Source of the DNA: Clostridiales bacterium oral taxon 876 str. F0540
GTDB lineage: Bacteria; Bacillota; Clostridia; Clostridiales; Clostridiaceae
Assembly (NCBI GenBank): GCA_000466585.1
Contig: KE993462.1
Span: 62,001-126,000 of the forward strand
Length of the DNA: 64,000 nt
Reading direction: 5' to 3'
Position numbers and translations under genes: made by a program. The notes beneath the pieces were generated by a model. It saw nothing but the letters and a program-made list of their open reading frames with translations, did no database searches and was not told the origin of the DNA. Shown one piece after another: positions 1 through 8,455 of this stretch. Numbering within the stretch: position 1 is the stretch's first letter; each line of letters starts with the position of its first letter.

Positions 1-591
1 CCACTTGATAAAGCTGTAAGGGAAGGCAAAACTAAAGAAGGCTTCAGTCAGCTTGATCTTTGCGGCAAAACAATCGGTGTTGTAGGAACAGGTGCAATAG
101 GTGCTAAAGTTGCCGAAATTGCTTTAGCCTTTGGCTGTAAAGTTTTAGCTTATAACAGAAGTGAAAAAGAAAGCTTAAAAGCAAAGGGAGTTACTTATGT
201 CTCATTAGATGAGCTTTTATGTCAAAGCGATATAGTAACTATACATACACCTTTAAATGCTTCTACAAAAGGACTTATAAGCAAAGAAAAAATTTCTATG
301 ATGAAATCAAATGCAATACTTATAAATACAGCAAGAGGACCAATAGTTGATAATGCTGCTCTTGCTGAAGCTCTAAAAGAAGGAAAAATAGCCGGCGCAG
401 GAATAGATGTGTTTGATATGGAACCTCCTCTGCCACTTGATTATCCATTGTTAAGTGCGCCAAATACTGTACTTGCACCTCATATAGGTTTTGCAACTAA
501 AGAAGCAATGGCGAGAAGAGCTCATATAACCTTTGGGAACATTGAAAAATGGATGGAAGGAAAACCTGAAAACCTAGTTACACTACAATAA
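1..591 (+). CDS. D-2-hydroxyacid dehydrogenase (3' part)
   Basis: The reading frame is open from the first base, so the start lies before the window; 196 residues of the C-terminal part are visible. The family reduces 2-oxoacids or oxidises D-2-hydroxyacids with NAD(P)H, and members include lactate, glycerate and phosphoglycerate dehydrogenases. Seen here are the dinucleotide-binding glycine motif VGTGAIG (about residues 24-30 of the visible part), the TARGPIVD segment carrying the substrate-binding arginine, a GIDVFDMEPP segment with the usual catalytic-triad glutamate region, and the catalytic histidine in APHIGF. The protein ends about where the family ends, without an ACT domain, which argues against SerA. 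The exact substrate cannot be told from this part. Confidence 0.88.
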   Translation, partial: PLDKAVREGKTKEGFSQLDLCGKTIGVVGTGAIGAKVAEIALAFGCKVLAYNRSEKESLKAKGVTYVSLDELLCQSDIVTIHTPLNASTKGLISKEKISMMKSNAILINTARGPIVDNAALAEALKEGKIAGAGIDVFDMEPPLPLDYPLLSAPNTVLAPHIGFATKEAMARRAHITFGNIEKWMEGKPENLVTLQ

Positions 592-682
592 AAGGCTCCA
601 TGGCAATGGCAATTTTATTAATTATTGCATATAATAACGCTGTAGGTAAACAATTATAAAATTTAGAAGGCGGGGAATTTAA

Positions 683-1048
683 GTGAGTATAAAAGATATG
701 GCAGAAAAAATTAAAGGAACAGTAATACCAAAGGATGTTAAAAAGGAAGACTTTGAAGTTACGGAAGATGAGAAAAAAGAAATTATTGAGAATAATGTTT
801 CGGAAAATGAAGATAAACCTATAAGTGATGAGGTTGAGGATGTAGTTGAAGATATAAATAATGGCAGTGAAGAAAATAAAAATGAAGAGCCTATGAAAAT
901 AAAGACAATGTTTGTAAAAGAGGAAGATCAAAAGACTGAGGAAACTGCAAAGGATAAAATTAAAGGTGCAGCTAAGATAGCAGCAGGAGTAGGAATTGCA
1001 GCTATTGGATTAGCAGCAGTACTTTTAAGAACAAAAAGAAAAAGATAA
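683..1048 (+). CDS. Acidic protein with C-terminal membrane anchor
   Basis: A 121-residue protein of unknown function. The GTG start follows a GGCGGGG-type ribosome site at about 669-675. Residues 1-90 are hydrophilic and very rich in Glu, Lys and Asp with no visible fold motif. Residues about 93-116 are a small Ala/Gly/Ile-rich hydrophobic helix, followed by the basic tail RTKRKR. This layout (acidic soluble part, one C-terminal helix, positive end) suggests a tail-anchored membrane protein with the charged part in the cytoplasm. No family is recognised. It stands alone between a dehydrogenase gene and a 33-codon frame that also encodes a membrane-type peptide. Confidence 0.7.
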   Translation: MSIKDMAEKIKGTVIPKDVKKEDFEVTEDEKKEIIENNVSENEDKPISDEVEDVVEDINNGSEENKNEEPMKIKTMFVKEEDQKTEETAKDKIKGAAKIAAGVGIAAIGLAAVLLRTKRKR

Positions 1049-1169
1049 GTATCTTCTAAATTTTGCAATCATCTCCCGAGTTTCCCACTAAAAAATATTT
1101 ATGGATATGGTGTAAATATATTAATTATTGGGTAAAATTTAGTTATAAACTAATGGGGAGCGTGGTAGT

Positions 1170-1271
1170 ATGGTAAGGAAATTATTTATCGGCGTAGGAG
1201 CATTAACTGCAGCAGGTTTCATCAGCATGGTAGGCTATGTTAGGAAAAAATATAAGCCTTTATACAAATAA
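1170..1271 (+). CDS. Small membrane peptide, 33 aa (possible)
   Basis: A 33-codon frame starts with ATG after a GGGGAG ribosome-site candidate at 1155-1160. It encodes MVRKLFIGVG, a hydrophobic Ala/Gly/Ile stretch, and a basic end (RKKYKPLYK), i.e. one short membrane helix with positive flanks. Its stop codon overlaps the left arm of a strong terminator hairpin, which fits a real short gene end. No family is recognised. Like the preceding gene it pairs one small hydrophobic helix with a Lys/Arg-rich tail. It could be chance coding, since it is so short. Confidence 0.4.
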   Translation: MVRKLFIGVGALTAAGFISMVGYVRKKYKPLYK

Positions 1272-1311
1272 TATTAAGGCCCGTGAAGTATAGCTCCACG
1301 GGCCTTAATAT
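1271..1311. terminator. Bidirectional terminator
   Basis: Perfect 15-bp inverted repeat, 1271-1285 and 1297-1311, GC-rich core GGCCCGTG, 11-nt loop. It sits between the plus-strand small frame and the 3' end of the minus-strand cooS-like gene, so it can end transcription from both sides. Confidence 0.85.
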
Positions 1312-1320
1312 ATAAATATA

Positions 1321-3237
1321 TTATTTCAAACCTAGTGCTTTTCTCTTTTTAATAATATGCGCTTCAATATTATTTGCAACTTCTACAGGATCATCGCCTA
1401 AAGCTATCTTTCCTCCGGTTACTTCTTCAGCTTTTTCCGTTAAAAGCTCAACAAGCTGAGGTGCGCCAGTCATAAAAGGTGTAGGAGATAAATGAGTGTA
1501 AGTACCATAAGCTAAGGCAAAGATACCGTCTATGGTAGCCTTTTGTTCCATCCATTCAGGTGCAGTAACTGCTATAGGAAGGTCTGAGACATCAACATCA
1601 AGATGATCTGCAAGAGCTGTAACAAGCATTGAAATTCTTCCTGTATCTGTACAGGTTCCAAAACTTAGTACTGGAGGCATCTTTAATAAATTACATACTT
1701 CTCTTAAGCCTTCACCTGCTATTTCATTAGCAGCAGCAAGTGTACAAAGACCGGCTACTTCAAGAGCATGATTTCCACAGCCGCCTGAAACAACTAATAT
1801 GTCCTTCTTTATAAGTTCTTTTGTAAGATTTATTGTATTCCAATCCTGAGGACCATTTCTTAAGGTTGAGCAGTTTGCAAGTGCTACAACACCTTTGATT
1901 TTACCTGCTGCAATAACATCAACCAACGGATCAAGCTTTCCGCCAAGTGCTTTAAGTACTGCTTCTGTTGAAAAGCCTGCAATTGCTTTTTGAGTTATCT
2001 TAGGTACAACAGGAGTTATTTTATCTTTCCTCTTTTTAAAGTTTTCTATAGCAAGCTCAATAAGTCTGTCTGCCATAACATCGACTTCTGATGGGTCATA
2101 AGGAATTTTATGCTGAAGCCCGGGCAGATCAATAATTGTACTTACCGATACCAAAGTTACCTGATATTGTTCTGCATACATATCGATAGCCGGAGGAGAA
2201 CAGTTTTCTTCCATAGCCATAACATCTACCGTCCCGGTAGCTAAAAGAGGTTCTATAGTAAGCCAGTTGCCCATATGTCCAACAAATACATCGTCCATTT
2301 CAAATCTTTGAAGGAGCTCCTGACCGGTTTCAATAGAGCCTATGATTCTAAGACCCTTTGCGCCTGCAGCTTTAGCTCTGTCCTGAACTTCCTTGCTTCT
2401 TGCTTTTTCTATAGTAGCTGCACCGGCCCATGGCTGATGACCGTTGAATACTATATTTACGTATTCAGGATCCATAATTCCAAGATCCATATTAACTTCA
2501 TGAGGCATTGGAGTTCCAAAAAGAATATCCTGAACCATTTCAAGTCCTATCTGAGTGTTATAAATAGTAGCAATACCAAGTCTTAAAGCTTTCATTGCCA
2601 AGGATACATGGCTTCCGTCTACATTAGTTAAACAGCTTGCAACGCAATTTTGCTCTTCATGAACAGTACCTGCTGGATAAATTCCCAGACTTCTCCAACG
2701 TTCTTTTCTCTTTCTAGGTGCAAAGGCTTCAACCATTATGTTTTGTTCTTCAATACCAATTCTCTGCTGATCTTCAAGAAGTATAGCAAGCTCGATTGCC
2801 ATATCATTTATATCTTGGTTTGTATCAATTCCTACTTTTTCGCACATCCATTTAAGCTTATCGACATCTTTAATTTTGAATGGTGTTTTTCCTTCTGCAG
2901 TTGCCTGAAGTGTCCTAAAAGCTTCATAGGCATGATGACTGTAGGTGCCTGCTCCCATAATGTTTTTTAATAAAAAGTTTCTCATAGCCATTGCATCAGG
3001 ACCAATTCCGCAAACGCCTTTGGTCTGACCTGTTTTTTCACTTATTCTGCAGGGACCCTGTGAGCACAATTGACAGCTTAAGCCTTCAAGACAGAACTTG
3101 CAGCGTATTTTTTCCTGAAGAGCCCATCTGTCAAAAACATTTGACATTCCATCTTCTCTGATTCTCTTAAGCATTTCTTCAACTGAGTCATGGTAACTGA
3201 CTCTGCCTTCAGTCTTTTCCAAAATGGTTTCACTCAT
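1321..3237 (-). CDS. cooS: CooS-family protein with altered active-site ligand (CODH scaffold)
   Basis: 638 residues, full length for a monofunctional anaerobic CO dehydrogenase. N-terminal cluster cysteines are C46, C49, C55, C58, C63 and C76. The C-cluster ligands H267, C346, C456, C487 and C529 and the active-site lysine K566 (in APEWMEQK) are present. The segment that in canonical enzymes reads CCTGNE reads IETGQE here, so the ligand equivalent to Cys295 of Carboxydothermus CODH-II is Glu303 (codon 2329-2331). Such a change is known in CooS-V, which has the CODH fold but carries an iron-sulfur-oxo hybrid cluster and does not oxidise CO. I therefore infer a non-CODH redox function. The gene is solitary: no cooC, cooF or acs genes are adjacent. 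ATG follows an AAAGGAGAG ribosome site on the minus strand. A database would label it CO dehydrogenase; that label is doubtful. Confidence 0.93.
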   Translation of the reverse strand: MSETILEKTEGRVSYHDSVEEMLKRIREDGMSNVFDRWALQEKIRCKFCLEGLSCQLCSQGPCRISEKTGQTKGVCGIGPDAMAMRNFLLKNIMGAGTYSHHAYEAFRTLQATAEGKTPFKIKDVDKLKWMCEKVGIDTNQDINDMAIELAILLEDQQRIGIEEQNIMVEAFAPRKRKERWRSLGIYPAGTVHEEQNCVASCLTNVDGSHVSLAMKALRLGIATIYNTQIGLEMVQDILFGTPMPHEVNMDLGIMDPEYVNIVFNGHQPWAGAATIEKARSKEVQDRAKAAGAKGLRIIGSIETGQELLQRFEMDDVFVGHMGNWLTIEPLLATGTVDVMAMEENCSPPAIDMYAEQYQVTLVSVSTIIDLPGLQHKIPYDPSEVDVMADRLIELAIENFKKRKDKITPVVPKITQKAIAGFSTEAVLKALGGKLDPLVDVIAAGKIKGVVALANCSTLRNGPQDWNTINLTKELIKKDILVVSGGCGNHALEVAGLCTLAAANEIAGEGLREVCNLLKMPPVLSFGTCTDTGRISMLVTALADHLDVDVSDLPIAVTAPEWMEQKATIDGIFALAYGTYTHLSPTPFMTGAPQLVELLTEKAEEVTGGKIALGDDPVEVANNIEAHIIKKRKALGLK

Positions 3238-3337
3238 CTCATTTTCTCTCCTTTGTTATATATGTAACATTATCCAAATATAAGTTTTCTCATAAATTTT
3301 AGAAATATGTATGAGATGAGAGAGAAGTCAGACATAT

Positions 3338-3376
3338 GTTTAAAAGGTTATATGTAAAACATATAACCTTTTAAAC
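3338..3376 (-). terminator. Terminator of the YitT-family gene
   Basis: Perfect 18-bp inverted repeat (3338-3355 and 3359-3376) with a 3-nt loop, ten bases past the stop of the minus-strand YitT-type gene. The arms are AT-rich and the T-tract is weak, so it may also be an mRNA 3' stabiliser. Confidence 0.65.
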
Positions 3377-3385
3377 ATTTAACAT

Positions 3386-4237
3386 TTATATAGATTTTTT
3401 GAAACCTTTTCCTAAAATCTCAGAAGTATCAATTATTGTCATAAAGGCATAAGTATCAGCACTTTCAACTATTGTTTTTACTTTTGGAACCTGAGATAAG
3501 GTTACAACACAGTAAATTATCTTTTTAGGACTTTTAGAATAAGTTCCTATGCCGTAAAGTAATGTACAACCTCTCTTTAGGTCGGTTTGTATATTTTCGA
3601 TAATTTCCTTTTCCTTATCTGTAACTATAAGAATCATCTTCTTTATATCAAAACCATTTATAACTTTATCCATAACTGCAGAAACTATATACATAGATAT
3701 TAAAGTATAAAGGCCTCTTTCTATGCCAAAGAATATGGAACCTATTGATACAATCAACAGATTTATGCCAAAGGATATTTTTCCTATTTCAAAATTATAT
3801 CTTCTTCTTATAATCATAGAAATAATATCTGTTCCTCCAAGGGAACCATGATTGCTGAATATAAGTCCAAGTGCTATACCATGCATAACTCCGCCATATA
3901 TACAGCTTAAAATCATATCTTTTGCAAAATAGAGCTGAGAAACATTTCTTGTTAATATCAAAAATATTGATTGGCATACAGTTCCTATAATGGTAAGTAT
4001 AGTGAACTCTTTATCAAGCTCTTTTATACTAAGTACAAATAAAGGAATATTAATTAAAATTATAATAATACCTGCTTGAATACCTGATAAATATTGAACT
4101 ATAAGAGCAATACCTGAAACTCCGCCGCTTAAAAGCTTATGAGGAATAATAAACATATTAAGGCCTACGGAAGAAATAAGACTCGCAATTGCAATTATAA
4201 AAGCGCGCCTTATAAGATCAGCTTTATTTAACTTCAT
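3386..4237 (-). CDS. YitT family membrane protein
   Basis: 283 residues, the normal length of YitT/DUF161 proteins. The N-terminal two thirds contain about five to six hydrophobic helices (about residues 11-30, 40-75, 80-100, 110-130, 155-195); the C-terminal 90 residues form the soluble DUF2179 domain typical of the family (segment IVTDKEKEIIENIQTDLKRG and an end near TIIDTSEILGKGF). The molecular function of the family is not established; transport or sensing of a small ligand has been guessed. ATG follows an AGGAGG ribosome site at good spacing. It is a single-gene unit with a terminator hairpin immediately downstream and an untranslated leader that contains a GC-richer hairpin. Confidence 0.88.
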   Translation of the reverse strand: MKLNKADLIRRAFIIAIASLISSVGLNMFIIPHKLLSGGVSGIALIVQYLSGIQAGIIIILINIPLFVLSIKELDKEFTILTIIGTVCQSIFLILTRNVSQLYFAKDMILSCIYGGVMHGIALGLIFSNHGSLGGTDIISMIIRRRYNFEIGKISFGINLLIVSIGSIFFGIERGLYTLISMYIVSAVMDKVINGFDIKKMILIVTDKEKEIIENIQTDLKRGCTLLYGIGTYSKSPKKIIYCVVTLSQVPKVKTIVESADTYAFMTIIDTSEILGKGFKKSI

Positions 4238-4261
4238 AATTAACCTCCTAATAAAATTTCG

Positions 4262-4308
4262 AACTAAAATGGCTCATGCTGTGGTGCAAAGACCTTAGAG
4301 CCTAGCCT
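4262..4308 (-). other. Possible structured leader of the YitT-family gene
   Basis: The untranslated stretch before the YitT-type gene contains a GC-richer patch with pairing arms GGCTC (4271-4275) and GAGCC (4298-4302) around a 22-nt loop. It does not match a riboswitch class I know. It may be a regulatory leader or nothing. Confidence 0.2.
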
Positions 4309-4470
4309 GCTATAAGTTTATTTAGAAATCCACTTATTCTTTTATACCACAAAAACTTATATTATAAAATACATTATTTATTAATATGTACTTAACTTCC
4401 CTAAAATATATAAAAGTAAGTTTGGTTAAATTAATAGGGTAAAGATTTTTATTTTGCAGGAGGTATATTT

Positions 4471-4632
4471 ATGGATAATAATAAAGGTCTAAGAAAAACA
4501 AGACATAAATCTAATCCTGAACTTAGAAGAATTCATTTTCAAAACGGCGGTCACTTTGGAATTGAAAATGGGCATAAAATAGGAATGCATGAGCCCGAAA
4601 AACATTCTTTACAGGCAAATAGCGAAAAGTAA
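4471..4632 (+). CDS. Small His/Asn-rich hydrophilic protein, 53 aa
   Basis: A 53-codon frame begins with ATG six bases after a near-perfect ribosome site CAGGAGGT (4457-4464) and ends just before a terminator hairpin, so it has every sign of a real single-gene unit. The product is hydrophilic and basic, with six histidines spread over the length (RHKS, IHFQNGGHFG, NGHKIGMHEPEKH) and no cysteine. There is no signal peptide or membrane helix. No family is recognised; a role in metal binding could be imagined from the histidines but nothing shows it. Confidence 0.72.
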   Translation: MDNNKGLRKTRHKSNPELRRIHFQNGGHFGIENGHKIGMHEPEKHSLQANSEK

Positions 4633-4640
4633 AATATTAG

Positions 4641-4686
4641 TCCATAATTTAGGTTATAATATAATCTAGATTATGGATTTTTTTAT
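4641..4686 (+). terminator. Terminator after the 53-aa gene
   Basis: Inverted repeat TCCATAAT (4641-4648) and ATTATGGA (4670-4677) followed by eight T residues. AT-rich stem but a good U-tract. Confidence 0.65.
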
Positions 4687-4826
4687 TAATAAATAATTAA
4701 TATCTTTATTAGCATAAATGAATTAAAATTGACTTATGTATAAAATAAATTTGTATAAAGTGAATCATGGAGTTTATTTATAGAAATATATAGTTTATAT
4801 GTAATAATTAAGAGGAGGAGATTTTG

Positions 4827-6491
4827 TTGGAAGATAACAAAATAGTAAAAATTATTCCCTTAGGAGGATTAGGGGAAATAGGAAAAAACATTACAGCAAT
4901 CGAATATGAAGATGAAATAATAGTTATTGACTGCGGTGTTGCTTTTCCTGATGAAGAGATGTATGGTGTAGATTTAGTTATACCTGATATTACATATCTT
5001 TTGAACAATAAGAAGAAAGTGAAAGGCTTTTTCTTAACACATGGTCATGAGGATCATATAGGTGCACTGCCTTATATTCTAAAGCAGCTTAATGTGCCTT
5101 TATATGGAACAAGATTAACTTTAGGGCTGGTAGAGCTTAAGCTGAAGGAACATAATATTCTATCAGACTGTACCCTTAATGTTGTTGAACCCGGAGATAT
5201 AATTGAAAACAAACATATAAATGTAGAATTTATAAGAAACAGTCATAGTATAGCAGGATCTTGTTCATTAGCACTGCACACTCCAATTGGTGTAATAGTA
5301 CATACTGGAGATTTTAAAATAGATTATACTCCCATAGATGGAAAGATGATGGACTTTGAAAGGCTTTCAAGACTTGGAAGAGACGGAGTATTGCTGCTTA
5401 TGGCAGACAGTACTAATGTAGAGAGACCGGGATATACTGTATCTGAAAGAGTTATAGGAGAAACCTTTGACAGAGTTTTTGCCAGAGCTGAAGGAAGAAT
5501 AATAGTAGCAACCTTTGCGTCAAATATTCACAGAATGCAGCAGATAATAGATGCTTCTCTTCAGTATGGAAGAAAGATAGCCTTTAGCGGCCGCAGCATG
5601 GAAAGAGTTTCACAGGTTGCTATGGAGCTCGGCTACTTAAATATTCCTGAAGGATATAATATCAGCATTGATGAAATAAGCAAATACCCAAATGAGAATA
5701 TTACTGTTATAACTACCGGCAGCCAGGGAGAGCCTATGTCTGCTTTGGCAAGAATGTCAACTTCAACCCATAAGACACTCAAGGTTGAACATGGAGATTT
5801 AGTTATAATTTCAGCTTCTCCAATACCGGGTAATGAAAAGTTTATATCAAGAGTTATCAATGAATTATTTAAAAAAGGTGCAGAAGTAGTTTATGAGGCC
5901 TTTGAGGAAGTTCATGTTTCCGGGCATGCTCGTCAGGAAGAATTAAAATTAATTCATACCTTGGTAAAAGCTAAGTATTTTATGCCTGTTCATGGAGAAT
6001 ACAGACATTTAAGACACCATTCTATATTGGCACAGAAGCTTGGGATGGATCCACATAATATAGCAATAGCTGAAACAGGTCAGGTTGTAGAACTTTCAAA
6101 GGACGGTATAAGAGTTAATGGAAGAGTAAGCTCCGGTGGAGTTATGGTTGATGGCTTAGGTGTTGGGGATGTTGGACACATTGTACTCAGAGACAGAAAA
6201 CATTTAGCTGAAGACGGAATACTTACAATTGTTGTAACTATAGAGAAGGAGTCCTTCACAGCAATAGCAGGTCCTGACATTATTACAAGAGGCTTTGTTT
6301 ATGTAAAAGAGTCAGAAGATCTAATAAAGGAAACAAGAGAAATAGTTAGACAAGAATTAGATAAATGCTTGGATAACAGGATAACAGAGTGGGTTGTAAT
6401 AAAGTCAAATATAAAAAATGCAGTAGGAAAATTCCTATATGAAAAAACGAAGAGAAGGCCAATAATTCTTCCGATTATAATGGAAATATAA
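4827..6491 (+). CDS. rnj: Ribonuclease J
   Basis: About 554 residues, the usual length of bacterial RNase J, a 5'-3' exo- and endoribonuclease that matures rRNA and degrades mRNA. The metallo-beta-lactamase core is clear: zinc motif THGHEDHIG (His-x-His-x-Asp-His at about residues 72-77), further ligand regions NSHS and HTGDFKID, the beta-CASP part with TGSQGEP and the late histidine motif VSGHARQEE, then MPVHGEYRHL, and the C-terminal domain. Two in-frame TTG codons lie at 4824 and 4827; the ribosome site AGGAGGAG ends at 4820, so the second gives the better spacing and is used here. The gene is monocistronic, closed by a strong hairpin. RnjA and RnjB cannot be told apart by eye. Confidence 0.95.
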   Translation: MEDNKIVKIIPLGGLGEIGKNITAIEYEDEIIVIDCGVAFPDEEMYGVDLVIPDITYLLNNKKKVKGFFLTHGHEDHIGALPYILKQLNVPLYGTRLTLGLVELKLKEHNILSDCTLNVVEPGDIIENKHINVEFIRNSHSIAGSCSLALHTPIGVIVHTGDFKIDYTPIDGKMMDFERLSRLGRDGVLLLMADSTNVERPGYTVSERVIGETFDRVFARAEGRIIVATFASNIHRMQQIIDASLQYGRKIAFSGRSMERVSQVAMELGYLNIPEGYNISIDEISKYPNENITVITTGSQGEPMSALARMSTSTHKTLKVEHGDLVIISASPIPGNEKFISRVINELFKKGAEVVYEAFEEVHVSGHARQEELKLIHTLVKAKYFMPVHGEYRHLRHHSILAQKLGMDPHNIAIAETGQVVELSKDGIRVNGRVSSGGVMVDGLGVGDVGHIVLRDRKHLAEDGILTIVVTIEKESFTAIAGPDIITRGFVYVKESEDLIKETREIVRQELDKCLDNRITEWVVIKSNIKNAVGKFLYEKTKRRPIILPIIMEI

Positions 6492-6495
6492 AAAC

Positions 6496-6543
6496 AGCGG
6501 TTAACAATTTTAGAATATATGCTAAAATTGTTAACCGCTTTTG
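6496..6543 (+). terminator. Terminator of RNase J gene
   Basis: Perfect 18-bp inverted repeat (6496-6513 and 6522-6539) with an 8-nt loop and a following T run. Strong intrinsic terminator. Confidence 0.88.
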
Positions 6544-6688
6544 TAATTTATGATAAAATATAAGTTGTCTTAATAGTTTCAATTAGTAAATATTTATTTG
6601 AGTGAGCAAAAATCCTGATGCTCTTACAGGTTTTTGAGAAACTTAAATAGCAGCTTTACTTTGAAATTTATAAAAAGGGGGGATTTTT

Positions 6689-8422
6689 TTGAATACAATT
6701 AAAAAATTTATTAGTTACTATAAGCCATATAAAGGCATGTTTTTTATGGACATGTTTTGCGCGTTGACTCTTTCGGCTATAGACTTAATATTTCCTATTA
6801 TTGTTAGATATCTATTGAATGATGTGTACTTAAGAGACAAGTCAACAATAATTAAGTATGTTGCGTTAATAGGCGGGGTACTTTTGCTAATGTATGTTGT
6901 TAAGTATTTCTGCCAGTTCTATATAACCTCTTATGGTCATATAATGGGAGCAAGAATGGAAGCAGACATGAGAAATGATATATTCAGTCATCTCCAGAGA
7001 TTATCCTTTTCCTATTATGACAATACGAATACAGGAAAATTAATGTCTAGGATAGTTACTGATTTATTTGATATATCAGAGCTTGCTCATCATGGTCCTG
7101 AGGATATTTTTATCTCAATACTAAAAATTGCAGGTTCCTTTATAATACTTATGAGCATTAATATAAACATAACAGTTATTTTGATCTTTATAACATTGTT
7201 TATGCTGTATTTCTCCGTTAACTACAATAAGAAAATGAAGGCTACCTTTAAAGAAAATAGAGAAAAAATTGCATTAGTAAATGCTCAGGTTCAGGATAGT
7301 TTATCAGGAATTAGAGTAGTAAAATCCTTTTCAAATGAGCACATAGAAAATAAAAAATTCCAAAGGGGAAATAATGAATTTTTAAGAACCAAGGAAGATA
7401 ACTATAATTTAATGGGAAGATTCTTCAGTATGAATGGATTTTTTCAGGGGATTCTGTACTTATCAGTAGTGCTGTTTGGAGGTATATTTATAAGTACTGG
7501 AAAAATATCAACCTCTGATTTAGTAGTTTATATACTTTATATAAATATTTTCCTTAATCCTATTGATAAGCTTGTCAATTTTACAGAGCAGTATCAAAGA
7601 GGAATCACAGGTTTTGAAAGATTCTTAGAGGTTATAAATACTCATCCGGATATACAGGATAAAGAGGGTGCTGTGGAATTAGTTAAGCCAGAAGGACAAA
7701 TTACTTTTGAGGATGTAACTTTTAGCTATGACAATAAGAATACTGTGCTTAACAGTATAAATGTAAATATTGAAGCAGGAAAAACTTTTGCAATAGTAGG
7801 ACCATCCGGCGGTGGTAAAACAACCTTTTGCAGCATAGTACCAAGGTTTTATGAGGTAGATAAAGGTTCGGTTAAAATTGATGGAATTGATATAAGAGAT
7901 ATAAAACTGAAATCCTTAAGAAATAATATAGGTATTGTTCAGCAGGATGTTTATATGTTTGCAGGAACTATAAAAGATAATATAGCTTATGGAAAGCCTG
8001 GAGCTACTGATGAAGAAATAGTTGAAGCAGCTAAAAGAGCTAATGCTCACGAATTTATTATGGGCCTTGAAAATGGCTACGATACTTATGTAGGGGAAAG
8101 AGGAGTTAAGCTTTCAGGCGGACAAAAGCAAAGAGTATCTATTGCAAGAGTATTTCTTAAGAATCCTCCTATATTAATACTAGATGAGGCTACCTCAGCA
8201 CTGGATAATGAAAGTGAAAAGTACATCCAGCAGTCCTTAGAGGAACTTGCTAAGAATAGAACTACAATAGTAATTGCTCACAGATTGAGTACTATAAGAA
8301 ATGCAGACAACATTCTTGTTCTAACAGAAGAGGGAATACAGGAAAGCGGAACTCATATGGAGCTTCTAGATAAAAACGGCATATATGCCGGGCTTTATAA
8401 TATGCAGTTTGAAATTGCATAA
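6689..8422 (+). CDS. ABC exporter, fused permease and ATPase
   Basis: 577 residues, a typical half-size ABC exporter that works as a homodimer in the membrane. Residues 1-310 form the six-helix transmembrane domain (clear helices near 20-40, 57-80, 140-175, 250-290); residues about 335-577 are the ATPase domain with Walker A GPSGGGKTT (371-379), signature LSGGQKQR, Walker B ILILDEATSAL and the switch histidine in IVIAHRLST. The start is TTG at 6689 after an AAGGGGGGA ribosome site. Such exporters move lipids, peptides or drugs; the substrate cannot be read from the sequence. It appears to be a single-gene unit; 200 bases upstream hold the RNase J terminator and a second imperfect hairpin near 6607-6637. 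Confidence 0.93.
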   Translation: MNTIKKFISYYKPYKGMFFMDMFCALTLSAIDLIFPIIVRYLLNDVYLRDKSTIIKYVALIGGVLLLMYVVKYFCQFYITSYGHIMGARMEADMRNDIFSHLQRLSFSYYDNTNTGKLMSRIVTDLFDISELAHHGPEDIFISILKIAGSFIILMSININITVILIFITLFMLYFSVNYNKKMKATFKENREKIALVNAQVQDSLSGIRVVKSFSNEHIENKKFQRGNNEFLRTKEDNYNLMGRFFSMNGFFQGILYLSVVLFGGIFISTGKISTSDLVVYILYINIFLNPIDKLVNFTEQYQRGITGFERFLEVINTHPDIQDKEGAVELVKPEGQITFEDVTFSYDNKNTVLNSINVNIEAGKTFAIVGPSGGGKTTFCSIVPRFYEVDKGSVKIDGIDIRDIKLKSLRNNIGIVQQDVYMFAGTIKDNIAYGKPGATDEEIVEAAKRANAHEFIMGLENGYDTYVGERGVKLSGGQKQRVSIARVFLKNPPILILDEATSALDNESEKYIQQSLEELAKNRTTIVIAHRLSTIRNADNILVLTEEGIQESGTHMELLDKNGIYAGLYNMQFEIA

Positions 8423-8455
8423 TAAAAAAATCACATAATCATATTCATTTCAAAG

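Noticed and set aside
578..931. 117-codon open frame on the minus strand
   Set aside because: It lies antisense to the acidic protein gene, has a Phe/Ile-rich product as expected from the complement of Lys/Glu codons, and lacks a ribosome site.
2275..2970. Two plus-strand frames of about 105 codons inside the cooS-like gene
   Set aside because: Antisense shadows of a well-conserved protein, with no ribosome site or family motif.
1321..3237. CO-oxidation or Wood-Ljungdahl gene cluster
   Set aside because: No cooC, cooF, acs, corrinoid or methyltransferase genes lie nearby, and the active-site cysteine is replaced.
4262..4308. Known riboswitch before the YitT-type gene
   Set aside because: Only a 5-bp stem is supported and no conserved riboswitch core is recognised.
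8429..8445. A further TCACATAAT site like those of the proposed regulon
   Set aside because: Only a half-site; no second 11-mer and no -10 box at 38 bases.
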